DNA from: an uncultured Clostridia bacterium
GTDB lineage: Bacteria; Bacillota; Clostridia; TANB77; CAG-508
Assembly (NCBI GenBank): GCA_944386745.1
Contig: CALXCG010000009.1
Coordinates: 1-39,570, forward strand
Reading direction: 5' to 3'
DNA length: 39,570 bases
Below are positions 1-7,245 of the stretch, in pieces. Below the pieces are notes generated by a model. It was given only the letters and a program-made list of their open reading frames with translations, had not been told where the DNA came from and did no database searches. Every line of letters begins with the position of its first letter. Within the stretch, counting starts at the first letter, position 1. The position numbers and the translations under genes were made by a program.

Positions 1-158
1 AAGGAATTGGAAAAGTAAAAAAACAAGCACTATTAAAACATTTCGGAAGTGTTGAAAAAATAAAAAAAGCAAATATTCAAGAACTAATGCAAGTAAAAGG
101 CATAACCAAAGAACTAGCAGAAAAAATTGTGGTTAGTTTGGGGACAGGTTTGGACTGA
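1..158 (+). CDS. uvrC: UvrC excinuclease subunit C, C-terminal end (partial)
   Basis: Only the last ~51 codons lie in the window, read in frame from base 3 to the TGA at 156-158. They encode a helix-hairpin-helix pair (GIGKVKKQALLKHFGS, then MQVKGITKELAEKI) typical of the UvrC C-terminus, which binds DNA at the repair bubble and is needed for the 5' incision in nucleotide excision repair. The UvrC fold should end near AEKI. The last residues, VVSLGTGLD, are read from a palindromic repeat (129-190), so the natural stop seems to have been replaced by one inside the repeat. Assignment rests on the HhH motif only; another (HhH)2 protein is possible but less likely. Confidence 0.75.
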   Translation, partial: GIGKVKKQALLKHFGSVEKIKKANIQELMQVKGITKELAEKIVVSLGTGLD

Positions 159-190
159 CCATTTTTGGATAGTTTTGGGACGCAACTTTT
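129..190 (+). repeat. REP-like element, family 1, copy 1
   Basis: About 61 bases beginning gtggttagtttggggacagg. They recur in reverse orientation at 21413-21473 with about six differences. The copy carries the GGGGAC core shared by the other palindromic elements in this window. It contains the uvrC stop codon. Confidence 0.8.
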
Positions 191-216
191 GTTTGGTGGC
201 TAAAAGAGTTATTAAT

Positions 217-248
217 AAAAAGTGGAGAGGTATTACCACTCCACTTTT
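217..248. terminator. Bidirectional terminator between uvrC and the 52-aa gene
   Basis: Stem aaaagtggag (218-227) pairs with ctccactttt (239-248), and ggt/acc extend it inside the loop. The A-run on the left and T-run on the right allow function in both directions. The stop codon of the minus-strand 52-aa gene lies inside the loop. Confidence 0.75.
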
Positions 249-391
249 ACCCATTTCCGATGTTTTGCAATATCAGAAAGAGTTTGGTAAGCTCCAGGAA
301 AATGATGCTTACGAAATTGCTTAACTTCATAGATATCAAATATTAAATATCCAAGAATTAAGCCGAATAAAAATACAAGCACTTTCTTCAT
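233..391 (-). CDS. Small membrane protein (52 aa), unknown function
   Basis: A short gene on the minus strand, starting at ATG 391 and ending at TAA 235-233. A strong Shine-Dalgarno (ggaggg) lies 5-6 bases before the ATG. The product has one N-terminal hydrophobic segment (MKKVLVFLFGLILGYLIF) followed by a basic, aromatic-rich tail ending in KWVKVEW, so a single-pass membrane peptide with a cytoplasmic or surface tail is likely. The stop codon sits in the loop of its own terminator. It converges on uvrC. I recognise no family. The RBS, the terminator and the sensible membrane topology are what support it as a real gene. Confidence 0.65.
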   Translation of the reverse strand: MKKVLVFLFGLILGYLIFDIYEVKQFRKHHFPGAYQTLSDIAKHRKWVKVEW

Positions 392-542
392 GTAATCCCT
401 CCTTCGGGAATTGAAAGCTAAGGAATATTCCTTGTTTATAGTTTCTAAATAAGTATAACACAGAATTTATATAAAATCTAGGAATATTATTTTATTTTTA
501 GCATATACATATAATAAATAAAAATATAGGGGGAAATTATTT

Positions 543-752
543 ATGGAATATGCAAAAGACGAAATCTTTCAAATAAGATACAATACTAAACTAAACAGAT
601 TACAGATAGGGAGTGAAAGTTGGACAAGCAAAATACATAAAAAAATTAAAAGGCATAAGTTACTAACTACAATAATAATAGCACTAATAACATTTTCAAC
701 AGCAAACATTATTATGATTTACAATTTCATGGAAATTTTACAAAATGTATAA
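543..752 (+). CDS. Small single-pass membrane protein (69 aa), unknown function
   Basis: ATG 543 follows a clear RBS (aggggg, 528-533) and a TATAAT -10 box at 510-515 with no good -35. The product has a polar N-terminal half with several basic residues (KIHKKIKRHK) and one C-terminal hydrophobic segment (LLTTIIIALITFSTANIIMI, about residues 40-59) with a short tail. The positive-inside rule predicts a cytoplasmic N-terminus. No catalytic motif or known family is visible. It lies 96 bases before the methyltransferase gene, which has its own promoter, so the two are probably separate units. Confidence 0.6.
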   Translation: MEYAKDEIFQIRYNTKLNRLQIGSESWTSKIHKKIKRHKLLTTIIIALITFSTANIIMIYNFMEILQNV

Positions 753-767
753 ATCTATAAAACCCAC

Positions 768-796
768 TTGGAAAAATCAATAAAATATGGTAAAAT
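768..796 (+). promoter_or_regulatory. Sigma-A type promoter for the methyltransferase gene
   Basis: TTGGAA (768-773), 17-base spacer, TAAAAT (791-796). The hexamers and spacing fit a vegetative promoter about 50 bases before the start codon. Confidence 0.6.
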
Positions 797-813
797 AATA
801 CTATTCTAAGTAT

Positions 814-848
814 AGGAGGATAGTAGTTATTAAACTACCAGAAAAGAT
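814..848 (+). promoter_or_regulatory. Distant Shine-Dalgarno with a hairpin in the spacer
   Basis: A perfect aggagg (814-819) lies 29 bases before ATG 849, too far for normal initiation. A perfect 6-bp stem with an ATTA loop (gtagttattaaactac, 823-838) lies between them. If folded it would reduce the effective spacing to about 13 bases. In-frame stop TAA at 831-833 rules out an earlier start in this frame. Confidence 0.5.
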
Positions 849-1718
849 ATGAAAATAGCAAATGAATGGAAAGAATACAAAATACTAGACATGGCAGAAG
901 GGCAAAAACTAGAAAAATGGGGAAACGTAATATTATCAAGACCAGACCCACAAATTATATGGAAACAAAAAACATTTCCAAACAAATGGAAAGAAATAAA
1001 TGCAACATACCATAGAAGCAAGACAGGAGGAGGAAGCTGGGAATTTAAAAAGAAAATGCCAAACCAATGGCAAATACACTATAAAAATCTAACATTTAAT
1101 ATAAAGCCAATGGGATTTAAACATACAGGATTATTCCCAGAGCAAGCAGTAAATTGGGACTGGATGATAAATAAAATAAAAAGTGAAAAGAAGAATAGAG
1201 AAATAAAAGTTTTAAACTTATTTGCATATACTGGAGGAGCAACAGTTGCATGTTTATCTGCTGGAGCTTCAGTTTGTCATGTTGATAGCTCTAAAGGAAT
1301 GAGATCTTGGGCAAAAGAAAATGTCATATCATCAGGCTTAGAAAAAAGGCCAGTTAGATATATAATAGATGATGTTGTAAAATTTGTAAATAGAGAAATA
1401 AGAAGAGGAAACAAATATGATGCAATAATAATGGATCCACCATCATATGGAAGAGGTGCAAAAGGTGAAGTTTGGCAATTTGAAAATAATATATATGATT
1501 TAGTAGAGTTATGCACAGAAGTTTTATCAGATAAACCAATATTTTTCTTAATTAATTCATATACAACAGGTATATCTAGCACAGTATTGAAAAATATTTT
1601 AGAATTAACAGTAGAGAGGAAATACAAGGGAAAAATAGAAGCGGGTGAAATTGGATTACCAATGGAGAATTCGAAACTGATATTGCCTTGTGGTATTTAT
1701 GGTAGATGGGAAAGATGA
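849..1718 (+). CDS. Class I SAM-dependent methyltransferase, RlmI/RlmK-like (rRNA type)
   Basis: A 289-aa protein with an N-terminal substrate-recognition part and a C-terminal Rossmann methyltransferase fold. The SAM-binding motif I is LNLFAYTGGATVA (about 122-134), followed by an acidic motif II at HVDSSKG. The MDPPSYGRG motif (about 196-204) is the catalytic motif IV of the PF10672 / RlmI-RlmK group. RlmI-type enzymes methylate 23S rRNA. This protein lacks an obvious N-terminal PUA domain, so its RNA target is uncertain. The stop codon overlaps the start of the downstream pseudouridine synthase by four bases (ATGA), which suggests translational coupling of two RNA-modification genes. The start choice is discussed under the upstream hairpin entry. 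Confidence 0.85.
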   Translation: MKIANEWKEYKILDMAEGQKLEKWGNVILSRPDPQIIWKQKTFPNKWKEINATYHRSKTGGGSWEFKKKMPNQWQIHYKNLTFNIKPMGFKHTGLFPEQAVNWDWMINKIKSEKKNREIKVLNLFAYTGGATVACLSAGASVCHVDSSKGMRSWAKENVISSGLEKRPVRYIIDDVVKFVNREIRRGNKYDAIIMDPPSYGRGAKGEVWQFENNIYDLVELCTEVLSDKPIFFLINSYTTGISSTVLKNILELTVERKYKGKIEAGEIGLPMENSKLILPCGIYGRWER

Positions 1719-2395
1719 AAGTAATTTTTGAAGATAATCATATAATTGTAGTTGAAAAAAAGCCAAACATACCATCACAATCTGATAAAACTGGTGATAT
1801 GGACATGTTAACTTTAGTTAAGCAATATATAAAAGAAAAATATCAGAAACCAGGAAATGTATATTTAGGATTAGTACATAGATTAGATAGGCCAGTTGGT
1901 GGGGTAATGATATTTGCAAAAACTTCAAAAGCAGCATCAAGATTAAGTAATCAAGTTAGAGAAAAAGTTTTTAAGAAAAAATATCTAGCAGTTGTTGATG
2001 GAAGATTTAAAGAAAAGGAAGGCTCATTAGAGGATTATTTATATAAAGATGAAAGAAATAATATGAGCAAAGTTGTAAATAAAGACAAGAAAAATGCAAA
2101 ACTTGCAAAATTAGATTACAAGGAATTAGCATATAATGAAGTAAAGAAATTAAGTCTTTTAGAAATAAATCTACATACAGGAAGGCATCATCAAATAAGA
2201 GTGCAACTTGCAAATGCAGGACATAGCATTTTTGGTGACCAAAAGTATGGAAAACGTGGACAAGGAAAACAAATTGCTTTATGGGCATATGAGCTTACGA
2301 TAGAACATCCAACAACAAAGGAAATGATAACTTTTAAAGATTTGCCAGAACCAATTGGAACTTGGTGCATTTTGAAAGACGTATCTAAAATATAG
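1715..2395 (+). CDS. RluA-family RNA pseudouridine synthase
   Basis: Isomerises uridine to pseudouridine in rRNA or tRNA. The catalytic Asp is in HRLDRPVGG (about residues 56-64), the signature of the RluA family. LHTGRHHQIRVQLA and GDQKYG are further conserved blocks. The product is about 226 aa, which is RluA/RluD-like catalytic-domain length without an S4 domain, and it begins directly with the synthase fold (MKVIFEDNHIIVVEK). I place the start at ATG 1715, overlapping the TGA of the methyltransferase gene (ATGA), rather than at the in-frame start 9 bases upstream. The exact target uridine cannot be told from sequence. Confidence 0.88.
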   Translation: MKVIFEDNHIIVVEKKPNIPSQSDKTGDMDMLTLVKQYIKEKYQKPGNVYLGLVHRLDRPVGGVMIFAKTSKAASRLSNQVREKVFKKKYLAVVDGRFKEKEGSLEDYLYKDERNNMSKVVNKDKKNAKLAKLDYKELAYNEVKKLSLLEINLHTGRHHQIRVQLANAGHSIFGDQKYGKRGQGKQIALWAYELTIEHPTTKEMITFKDLPEPIGTWCILKDVSKI

Positions 2396-2446
2396 GTTGA
2401 AAAATGCAGGGAAATAGAAATTAAATACGAAAATAAGAAAAAAATA

Positions 2447-2475
2447 TTGACTTAATTATTATGAATATATATAAT
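2447..2475 (+). promoter_or_regulatory. Strong sigma-A promoter for the pilin-like gene
   Basis: TTGACT (2447-2452), exactly 17 bases, TATAAT (2470-2475). This gives a leader of about 180 bases before ATG 2660. Confidence 0.8.
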
Positions 2476-2659
2476 ATAGACATAATACTTAGGTCTATTT
2501 TTGTAAATAAATAAAAAATATGCTTAGGTCTAAAGTAAATAGTATTGAATACTATTCATAAAAATGGAAAGACTTATAAATAAAAAGATTTAATATATAT
2601 AAATAAAAGATTATAATTTAGAAAATATAAAAATTAACAAATGAAGGGAGAAAAGTAAG
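2476..2659 (+). promoter_or_regulatory. Long 5' leader of the pilin-like gene
   Basis: The leader has two direct copies of cttaggtcta (2488-2497 and 2523-2532). It also has a hairpin with an 8-bp stem, aatagtat/atactatt with a TGA loop (2538-2556). The RBS gaaggga follows at about 2643-2649. I recognise no known riboswitch. A protein-binding or stability role is possible. Confidence 0.35.
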
Positions 2660-4975
2660 ATGAACGAAAAAGAAGAAAGTAAGGAACATAAAATAAAATT
2701 TAAGAAAAGAAATTATTCAAAACATCTAAAAAAGTCGGAAAAAGGTATAACATTAATAGCACTTGTTATAACTATAATAACCTTATTAATACTGGCAGGA
2801 GTGACAATTGCAGCTTTAATAGGGGAAAATGGACTAATAGATAGAAGTATACAAGCAGCATTTCTAACAGAATACCAAAATGTTAAAGAACAAGTTGATT
2901 TATACAATTTAAATATTCAAATTGAAAATAGGACAAAAGAAGAGTCTAATCTATCAGTTTTTCCATTAGGAGATAGAATTACAAGCGAAGAAATAGAGAA
3001 ATGGAAAGAAGAAAAGATAGAGTTAACTGAACAAGTAGAAGACAAAACAGGGGCAACAATAGAAAATACCATTTTATATTGGATTGATTTTGATGAATTA
3101 GATATAAATAGTAAACATCAGTATATAATTGACTCTAGTACAGGATTATTATTTTGCTATGAAGGGCATAAATATTCAGGAAAATTACATCATATTCCGG
3201 ATAATATAGAGAAAAATAGTGAAATAATTATTAGACCAGAATTTGAAGACGTAAATGAGTATCCAGTATTAAAAGACACAGGCGTAGAACAAGCTGGAAT
3301 AGTAAGGATAAAATATGCTGAAGATAGTTTCTATAAAAACTACTACAGCCTTGATGAAGGAAAAAGTTGGCAGGAATACACCGGACCATTTGTTGCTGGG
3401 AAAAACATGGTTGTATATGCGAAATCTGTAAACACAATCACAGGAGCAGAAGCAATAAATTCTAAAGAAATAGTTATTAATCCAAAATCCATTGGACCTG
3501 AAGCTTATGATGGTTCTTTATCAACTTATTATAATTCAGGTACAATAGATGAAGGGTACAAATATATGTTAGTTGACCAATCTGCTATTGGTCTGACAGT
3601 ACAAGCACATTTAGGATGGCAATACGCACAAATTCGATTACTAGATGAAAATGAAGAAATATTGTATGAATCAGACATACCTGGTGTGGATTCCGGAAAC
3701 AAGACAGTTACATTTGAAATATTAGACAATACAAAATATTTAGTACTATATTGTAGCGATACAAGAGGTGATGGAGCAGTACTGTTTGAACTAGAAGTCA
3801 TGAATAAGCCACAAATTAATATCATACAAAAGGCATATCCAGAATTAACTAGTGCTGGAGTTAATGCTCCATACATGAAGGTGACATTAAGTAATTTTGC
3901 TCAAGATAATATAGAAAAAGTATTATATAACAAGAACAATAGTAGCTGGAAGGAATATAATGGAGAAGAGATAAGGCTAGAGATAGGAGAAACGATACAT
4001 GCTAAGAACCAATTAAAAAACGGAGGAGAATCGGAAATTGTTAGTCACAAAGCAGAACTAGATAGTAGAGCAATTACAGAGGAAGCATATGATGGTTCAC
4101 TAGATACTTATGATAATTCCGGGAAAATATCACAAGGCTACAAATATATGTTAGTTGACCAATCAGCTATTGGATTAACCGTACAAGCACATTTAGCTTA
4201 TATGTATGCACAAATTCGTTTACTAGATGAAAACGGGAATATACTATATCAGTCAGATATACCGGGTGTAACAAATGGAGAAAAAACGGTTTCATTTGAA
4301 ATAGTAGAAAAGACAAAATATTTAGTTTTGTACTGTAGTAATTCAAGAGGTGATGGAGCAGTATTGTATGAGATTGAAGTTAAGAATAAACCTCAAATTA
4401 ATGTTATGCAAAAAGCATATCCAAAATTAACTAGTAGTGGAATAAACAAACCAAATATGGAGGTGACATTATCGATTGATAATGAGAACTTAGTAGACAA
4501 AATTTTATACAGTAAAGATAACAAGAGTTGGCAAGAGTACAATGGAGAGACAATACAATTAGCTGTGGGAGAAACGATATATGCTAAAAATAAATTAAAA
4601 AATGGAGAAGAGTCTGATGTTGTTAGTCAGAAATGCGAATTGGAAAGTAGAGCGATTACAGAAGAAGCATATGATGGCTCACCAGATACTTATGATAATT
4701 CTGGAAAAATATCAGAAGGATATAAATATATGCTAGTTGACCAATCAGCCATTGGATTAACCATACAAGCTGATTTGGCTTGGATGTATGCACAAATTCG
4801 ATTATTAGATGAAAATGAGAATATACTATACCAGTCAGAGATACCAGGTGTATCAGGGGCAAAAAAAACTATCACCTTTGAAATATTGGATAAAACAAAA
4901 TATTTAGTATTGTATTGTAATAACACAAGGGGAGATGGAGCAATATTGTATGAACTTAAAATTGTAAATCAATAA
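2660..4975 (+). CDS. Large pilin-like surface protein with three tandem beta-modules (771 aa)
   Basis: The N-terminus has a basic stretch and then a prepilin-like segment, KSEKGITLIALVITIITLL, with a cleavable Gly before a hydrophobic helix (about residues 28-55). The position that is usually Glu+5 is Ala. A type IV prepilin peptidase substrate is therefore likely but atypical. After a spacer comes an alternating array. A-modules begin EAYDGS at about residues 281, 475 and 669, each with a YKYMLVDQSAIGLT core and a TKYLVLYC...RGDGA end. B-modules of about 90 aa (starting KPQIN, with NKxxSWxEYNGE) separate them. The period is about 194 residues. The fold is probably beta-sandwich, but I cannot name the domain. 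The protein is far longer than normal pilins and is monocistronic with its own strong promoter. Confidence 0.75.
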   Translation: MNEKEESKEHKIKFKKRNYSKHLKKSEKGITLIALVITIITLLILAGVTIAALIGENGLIDRSIQAAFLTEYQNVKEQVDLYNLNIQIENRTKEESNLSVFPLGDRITSEEIEKWKEEKIELTEQVEDKTGATIENTILYWIDFDELDINSKHQYIIDSSTGLLFCYEGHKYSGKLHHIPDNIEKNSEIIIRPEFEDVNEYPVLKDTGVEQAGIVRIKYAEDSFYKNYYSLDEGKSWQEYTGPFVAGKNMVVYAKSVNTITGAEAINSKEIVINPKSIGPEAYDGSLSTYYNSGTIDEGYKYMLVDQSAIGLTVQAHLGWQYAQIRLLDENEEILYESDIPGVDSGNKTVTFEILDNTKYLVLYCSDTRGDGAVLFELEVMNKPQINIIQKAYPELTSAGVNAPYMKVTLSNFAQDNIEKVLYNKNNSSWKEYNGEEIRLEIGETIHAKNQLKNGGESEIVSHKAELDSRAITEEAYDGSLDTYDNSGKISQGYKYMLVDQSAIGLTVQAHLAYMYAQIRLLDENGNILYQSDIPGVTNGEKTVSFEIVEKTKYLVLYCSNSRGDGAVLYEIEVKNKPQINVMQKAYPKLTSSGINKPNMEVTLSIDNENLVDKILYSKDNKSWQEYNGETIQLAVGETIYAKNKLKNGEESDVVSQKCELESRAITEEAYDGSPDTYDNSGKISEGYKYMLVDQSAIGLTIQADLAWMYAQIRLLDENENILYQSEIPGVSGAKKTITFEILDKTKYLVLYCNNTRGDGAILYELKIVNQ

Positions 4976-5008
4976 ACATTACTTAAAGTTATAATTAAAG
5001 AAGAAAGA

Positions 5009-5016
5009 GAAAAGTT
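5009..5016. repeat. Target site duplication, left copy
   Basis: gaaaagtt immediately outside the left IS end, identical to 6749-6756. Eight bases is the usual duplication length for IS66-family elements. Confidence 0.92.
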
Positions 5017-5060
5017 GTTACTACTCAGCCCTAAAAACATCAAAAGGTAGTCCAAGTTAG

Positions 5061-6587
5061 TTAAATAACTATACTTAGGTTACCTTTTTCTATATTAACA
5101 AGTTCTTTGAAATAATCAATTCCTTGTTTTTTACATGTACTTATTATAGAGCGTATAACGCAATAATTTTTTAGTCCTCCATAGCTTCTATGGCATCCAG
5201 ATACTTTTTTCTTCGTTTTTATTGGTCTTAAATCTCTTTCGGATAAATTGTTATCAAATGGTACTTTAAAGTTATATGCAAATATTAGATGATTTGTTTT
5301 ATATTTCTTTAATCTATTTATTAATGCTTTTTCTTCTTTACCTAAATATTTAGAATTACTTTCCTTGTTTTCTTCTAGTCCTTCTTTTATTATTTCATCA
5401 TATCTTTTGCTATACTCTTCTAATTCTTGTTCAGAAAATCTATCTATTCTGCTTTCTAAATATTCTTCTTTCTTTCTTTTTATTTCTAGTAGCAATTTAT
5501 CCATTTCTTGTGACCAGTTATGTTTTGTCAATTCTGTATTGTTTTTTAAGTATCTTCTTAAATGCACATTACATTCTACATGTTTTTCTTTAATACCAAA
5601 ATTATATATTGCTGTATCATGATCTTGTACTATATATCCTGTATATCCATCTAATATCCATTGCCTTTTTACTCGGTGTATTTTTTTATCTTTACTTGGA
5701 ATATATACAGTTAGTTTATCATTACTGTAATTTCGTACATATCCCTTTTTATTGTTTACTTTTGTTTCTGTTAAATCTGTTTGCAAAATTACTGTATTTT
5801 TTAATCCTATTTTCATTTTCTTTATTGTGTTTTTACATTGCTTTGATTTTTCCTTTATCCAATTTACCAAGCTTCCTTCTGATATCTTTAACAATCCCCC
5901 TGTCAATATTTCAACAAATTCTTTTATTCTTCCTAACGAAATTACTTCTTCTACAACCATAATATCACACAACGTTTTAAAGTTTTCTCCATAATGTACA
6001 TCTGATACAAATTCTTTTGGTATTTTTATCTCATTTCTTTTATTAAAGTAGAATTTATGCTCTTTTACTATTACTATTGTTTTGGTATCTATTTCATATT
6101 TAGTTATACAATATTTTCCATTTGGCTTTCCATGTTTTATTGTTTCTTTTTTTACATTTTCTTTTTTTAATAATTCTTCTACATCTTGTTTCGTAAATGT
6201 CGCTCCTTTATGTCCTTTTTGTCCTCCTGTCTTCTTATTACTCTTTTCTCTTAAATTTACTCTTTTCTTCTTTGGTTTTTCATCTTTTGATGGCGGAATA
6301 CTTGAATTGGTACTATCTTTATTTAGTATTGCTTTCATTCTTGTATTATCGTCTTTTAATAATTTATTTTCATCTTCTAATTTTTCTATTTTAGAATTTA
6401 ATTGCTTTATCTCTTTTTTATGTTCTTCTTTTAAATTATGTATTTCTTCTGAATGTTGCTCTTTAAGTTTTTTTATTTCTTATTTATGCTCTCCTTTTAT
6501 ATCTTTTATTTCTTGTGATAAATTATCACATTTTTTCAATACATCTTCTAATTGTCTAAAGATATGTTTATCATAATTTGATGCCAT
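5061..6587 (-). pseudogene. IS66-family DDE transposase, interrupted by a nonsense codon
   Basis: The natural start is ATG 6587, preceded by aggtgg. The frame runs to 5061 (508 codons) except for a TAA at 6482-6480 (codon 36), where EHK*EIK stands within a repetitive EHKKEIK-like coiled-coil region, so one base change (AAA to TAA) explains it. An internal ATG at 6338 could give a 425-aa product. The rest is intact: DSTNSSIPPSKD and GGQKGHKG (IS66 N-terminal part), the first Asp in LQTDLTE, the second in YIVQDHD, and the catalytic Glu in FDNNLSERDLRP. Without the N-terminal leucine-zipper-like part activity is doubtful, but translational restart or readthrough cannot be excluded. Confidence 0.85.
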
Positions 6588-6630
6588 AATTTACCACCTT
6601 TCCTTTTTCTATATTATATATCAAGATATC

Positions 6631-6674
6631 AAAAAAGACCATAACAGTAGTATTTCAATACTGTTACAGTCTTT
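6631..6674 (-). terminator. Terminator inside the IS, upstream of the transposase
   Basis: On the minus strand, stem aaagac/gtcttt plus tactgtt/aacagta is followed by six T residues (opposite A 6631-6636). It would stop transcripts entering from the secG side before they reach the transposase start at 6587. A TATAAT box (6618-6613) lies between terminator and gene for its own expression. Confidence 0.6.
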
Positions 6675-6748
6675 GTAATATTCTGTGAATAATTGATTTC
6701 TATTTTGATTATTTTGTGAATAACTTGTTTTTAGGGCTGAGTAGTAAC

Positions 6749-6756
6749 GAAAAGTT
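6749..6756. repeat. Target site duplication, right copy
   Basis: gaaaagtt directly after the right IS end; pairs with 5009-5016. Confidence 0.92.
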
Positions 6757-6787
6757 GAGGCAATAAGGAAAAAATTGTGAAAAACAA

Positions 6788-6816
6788 TTGCAATTTACGA
6801 AAATATATGCTACAAT
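6788..6816 (+). promoter_or_regulatory. secG promoter
   Basis: TTGCAA (6788-6793), 17 bases, TACAAT (6811-6816), about 45 bases before ATG 6861. The IS insertion ends 32 bases upstream of the -35, leaving the promoter intact. Confidence 0.7.
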
Positions 6817-6860
6817 ATTCAAGTATCAATGAGAGAAACCGTTAGGAGGAATGAATATAA

Positions 6861-7109
6861 ATGGAAATAGCAAAAGGAATATTGATTGTAATATACTTTT
6901 TAATAGCATTAGCATTAATAATCTTAACACTAATACAATCAAAAGAAGATGCAGGATTATCTTCAACAATCACAGGTTCATCAACAAATAACTTCTTTGA
7001 AAAAAATAAAGCAAGAACAAAAGAAGGGAAACAAAAAAGATGGACAGTAATATTAGGAATTATATTTGCCATACTAACAATTGTATTGGGAATATTATAT
7101 ATGGCGTAG
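6861..7109 (+). CDS. secG: Protein-export membrane protein SecG
   Basis: An 82-aa protein with two membrane helices (residues 4-24 and about 60-80) joined by a polar loop. The loop contains IQSKEDAGLSSTITGSSTNNFF, which matches the conserved SecG block Q..K..GL...GG. SecG is the small accessory subunit of the SecYEG translocon. Start ATG 6861 has aggagg at 6844-6849. It is followed by rnr, the gene order seen in many Firmicutes, where secG and rnr are often adjacent. A terminator and a repeat element lie between them here, so rnr may depend on readthrough or another promoter. Confidence 0.93.
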   Translation: MEIAKGILIVIYFLIALALIILTLIQSKEDAGLSSTITGSSTNNFFEKNKARTKEGKQKRWTVILGIIFAILTIVLGILYMA

Positions 7110-7116
7110 TATAAGT

Positions 7117-7152
7117 AAAAAAGGGCGGTTTCAAAAGTAACTGCCTTTTTTT
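7117..7152 (+). terminator. Terminator after secG
   Basis: Stem ggcggtt (7124-7130) pairs with aactgcc (7139-7145) with one G-U pair, extended by flanking A and T runs and followed by seven T. Confidence 0.75.
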
Positions 7153-7180
7153 GTGAATTATCGTGAAATTGAGATTCAAA

Positions 7181-7234
7181 GGAGTGTCCCTCAACCCCTA
7201 AAAACAGGGATTTTAAGGACCGTCCCCTAATCCC
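7181..7234 (-). repeat. REP-like element, family 2, copy 1
   Basis: About 54 bases; the reverse complement starts gggattaggggacggtcct and matches 21285-21345 closely. It ends one base before the rnr Shine-Dalgarno (ggaaagg, from 7235), so it forms the end of the rnr leader. Confidence 0.8.
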
Positions 7235-7245
7235 GGAAAGGAAAG

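Larger units (their letters stand above)
5017..6748 (-). mobile_element. IS66-family insertion sequence, complete ends, 1732 bp
   Basis: Perfect 23-bp terminal inverted repeats (5017-5039, beginning gttactactcagcccta, and 6726-6748) bound the element. Directly outside them is a perfect 8-bp target duplication (gaaaagtt). It carries one transposase gene on the minus strand and no TnpA/TnpB accessory genes, as in single-ORF IS66 relatives of Firmicutes. It sits between the pilin-like gene stop and the secG promoter, so it disrupts neither. The intact ends and duplication suggest recent insertion, although the transposase now has a nonsense codon. Confidence 0.93.

Noticed and set aside
127..324. 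65-aa plus-strand open frame
   Set aside because: No RBS. It overlaps the uvrC end, a repeat and the terminator, and opposes the better supported 52-aa gene.
2476..2659. Riboswitch before the pilin-like gene
   Set aside because: The leader has one hairpin and direct repeats but none of the conserved cores of c-di-GMP or other known riboswitches that I could see.
5365..6576. Several plus-strand open frames with Phe/Leu/Ser-rich products
   Set aside because: They are antisense shadows of the AT-rich IS66 transposase and lack RBS sites.
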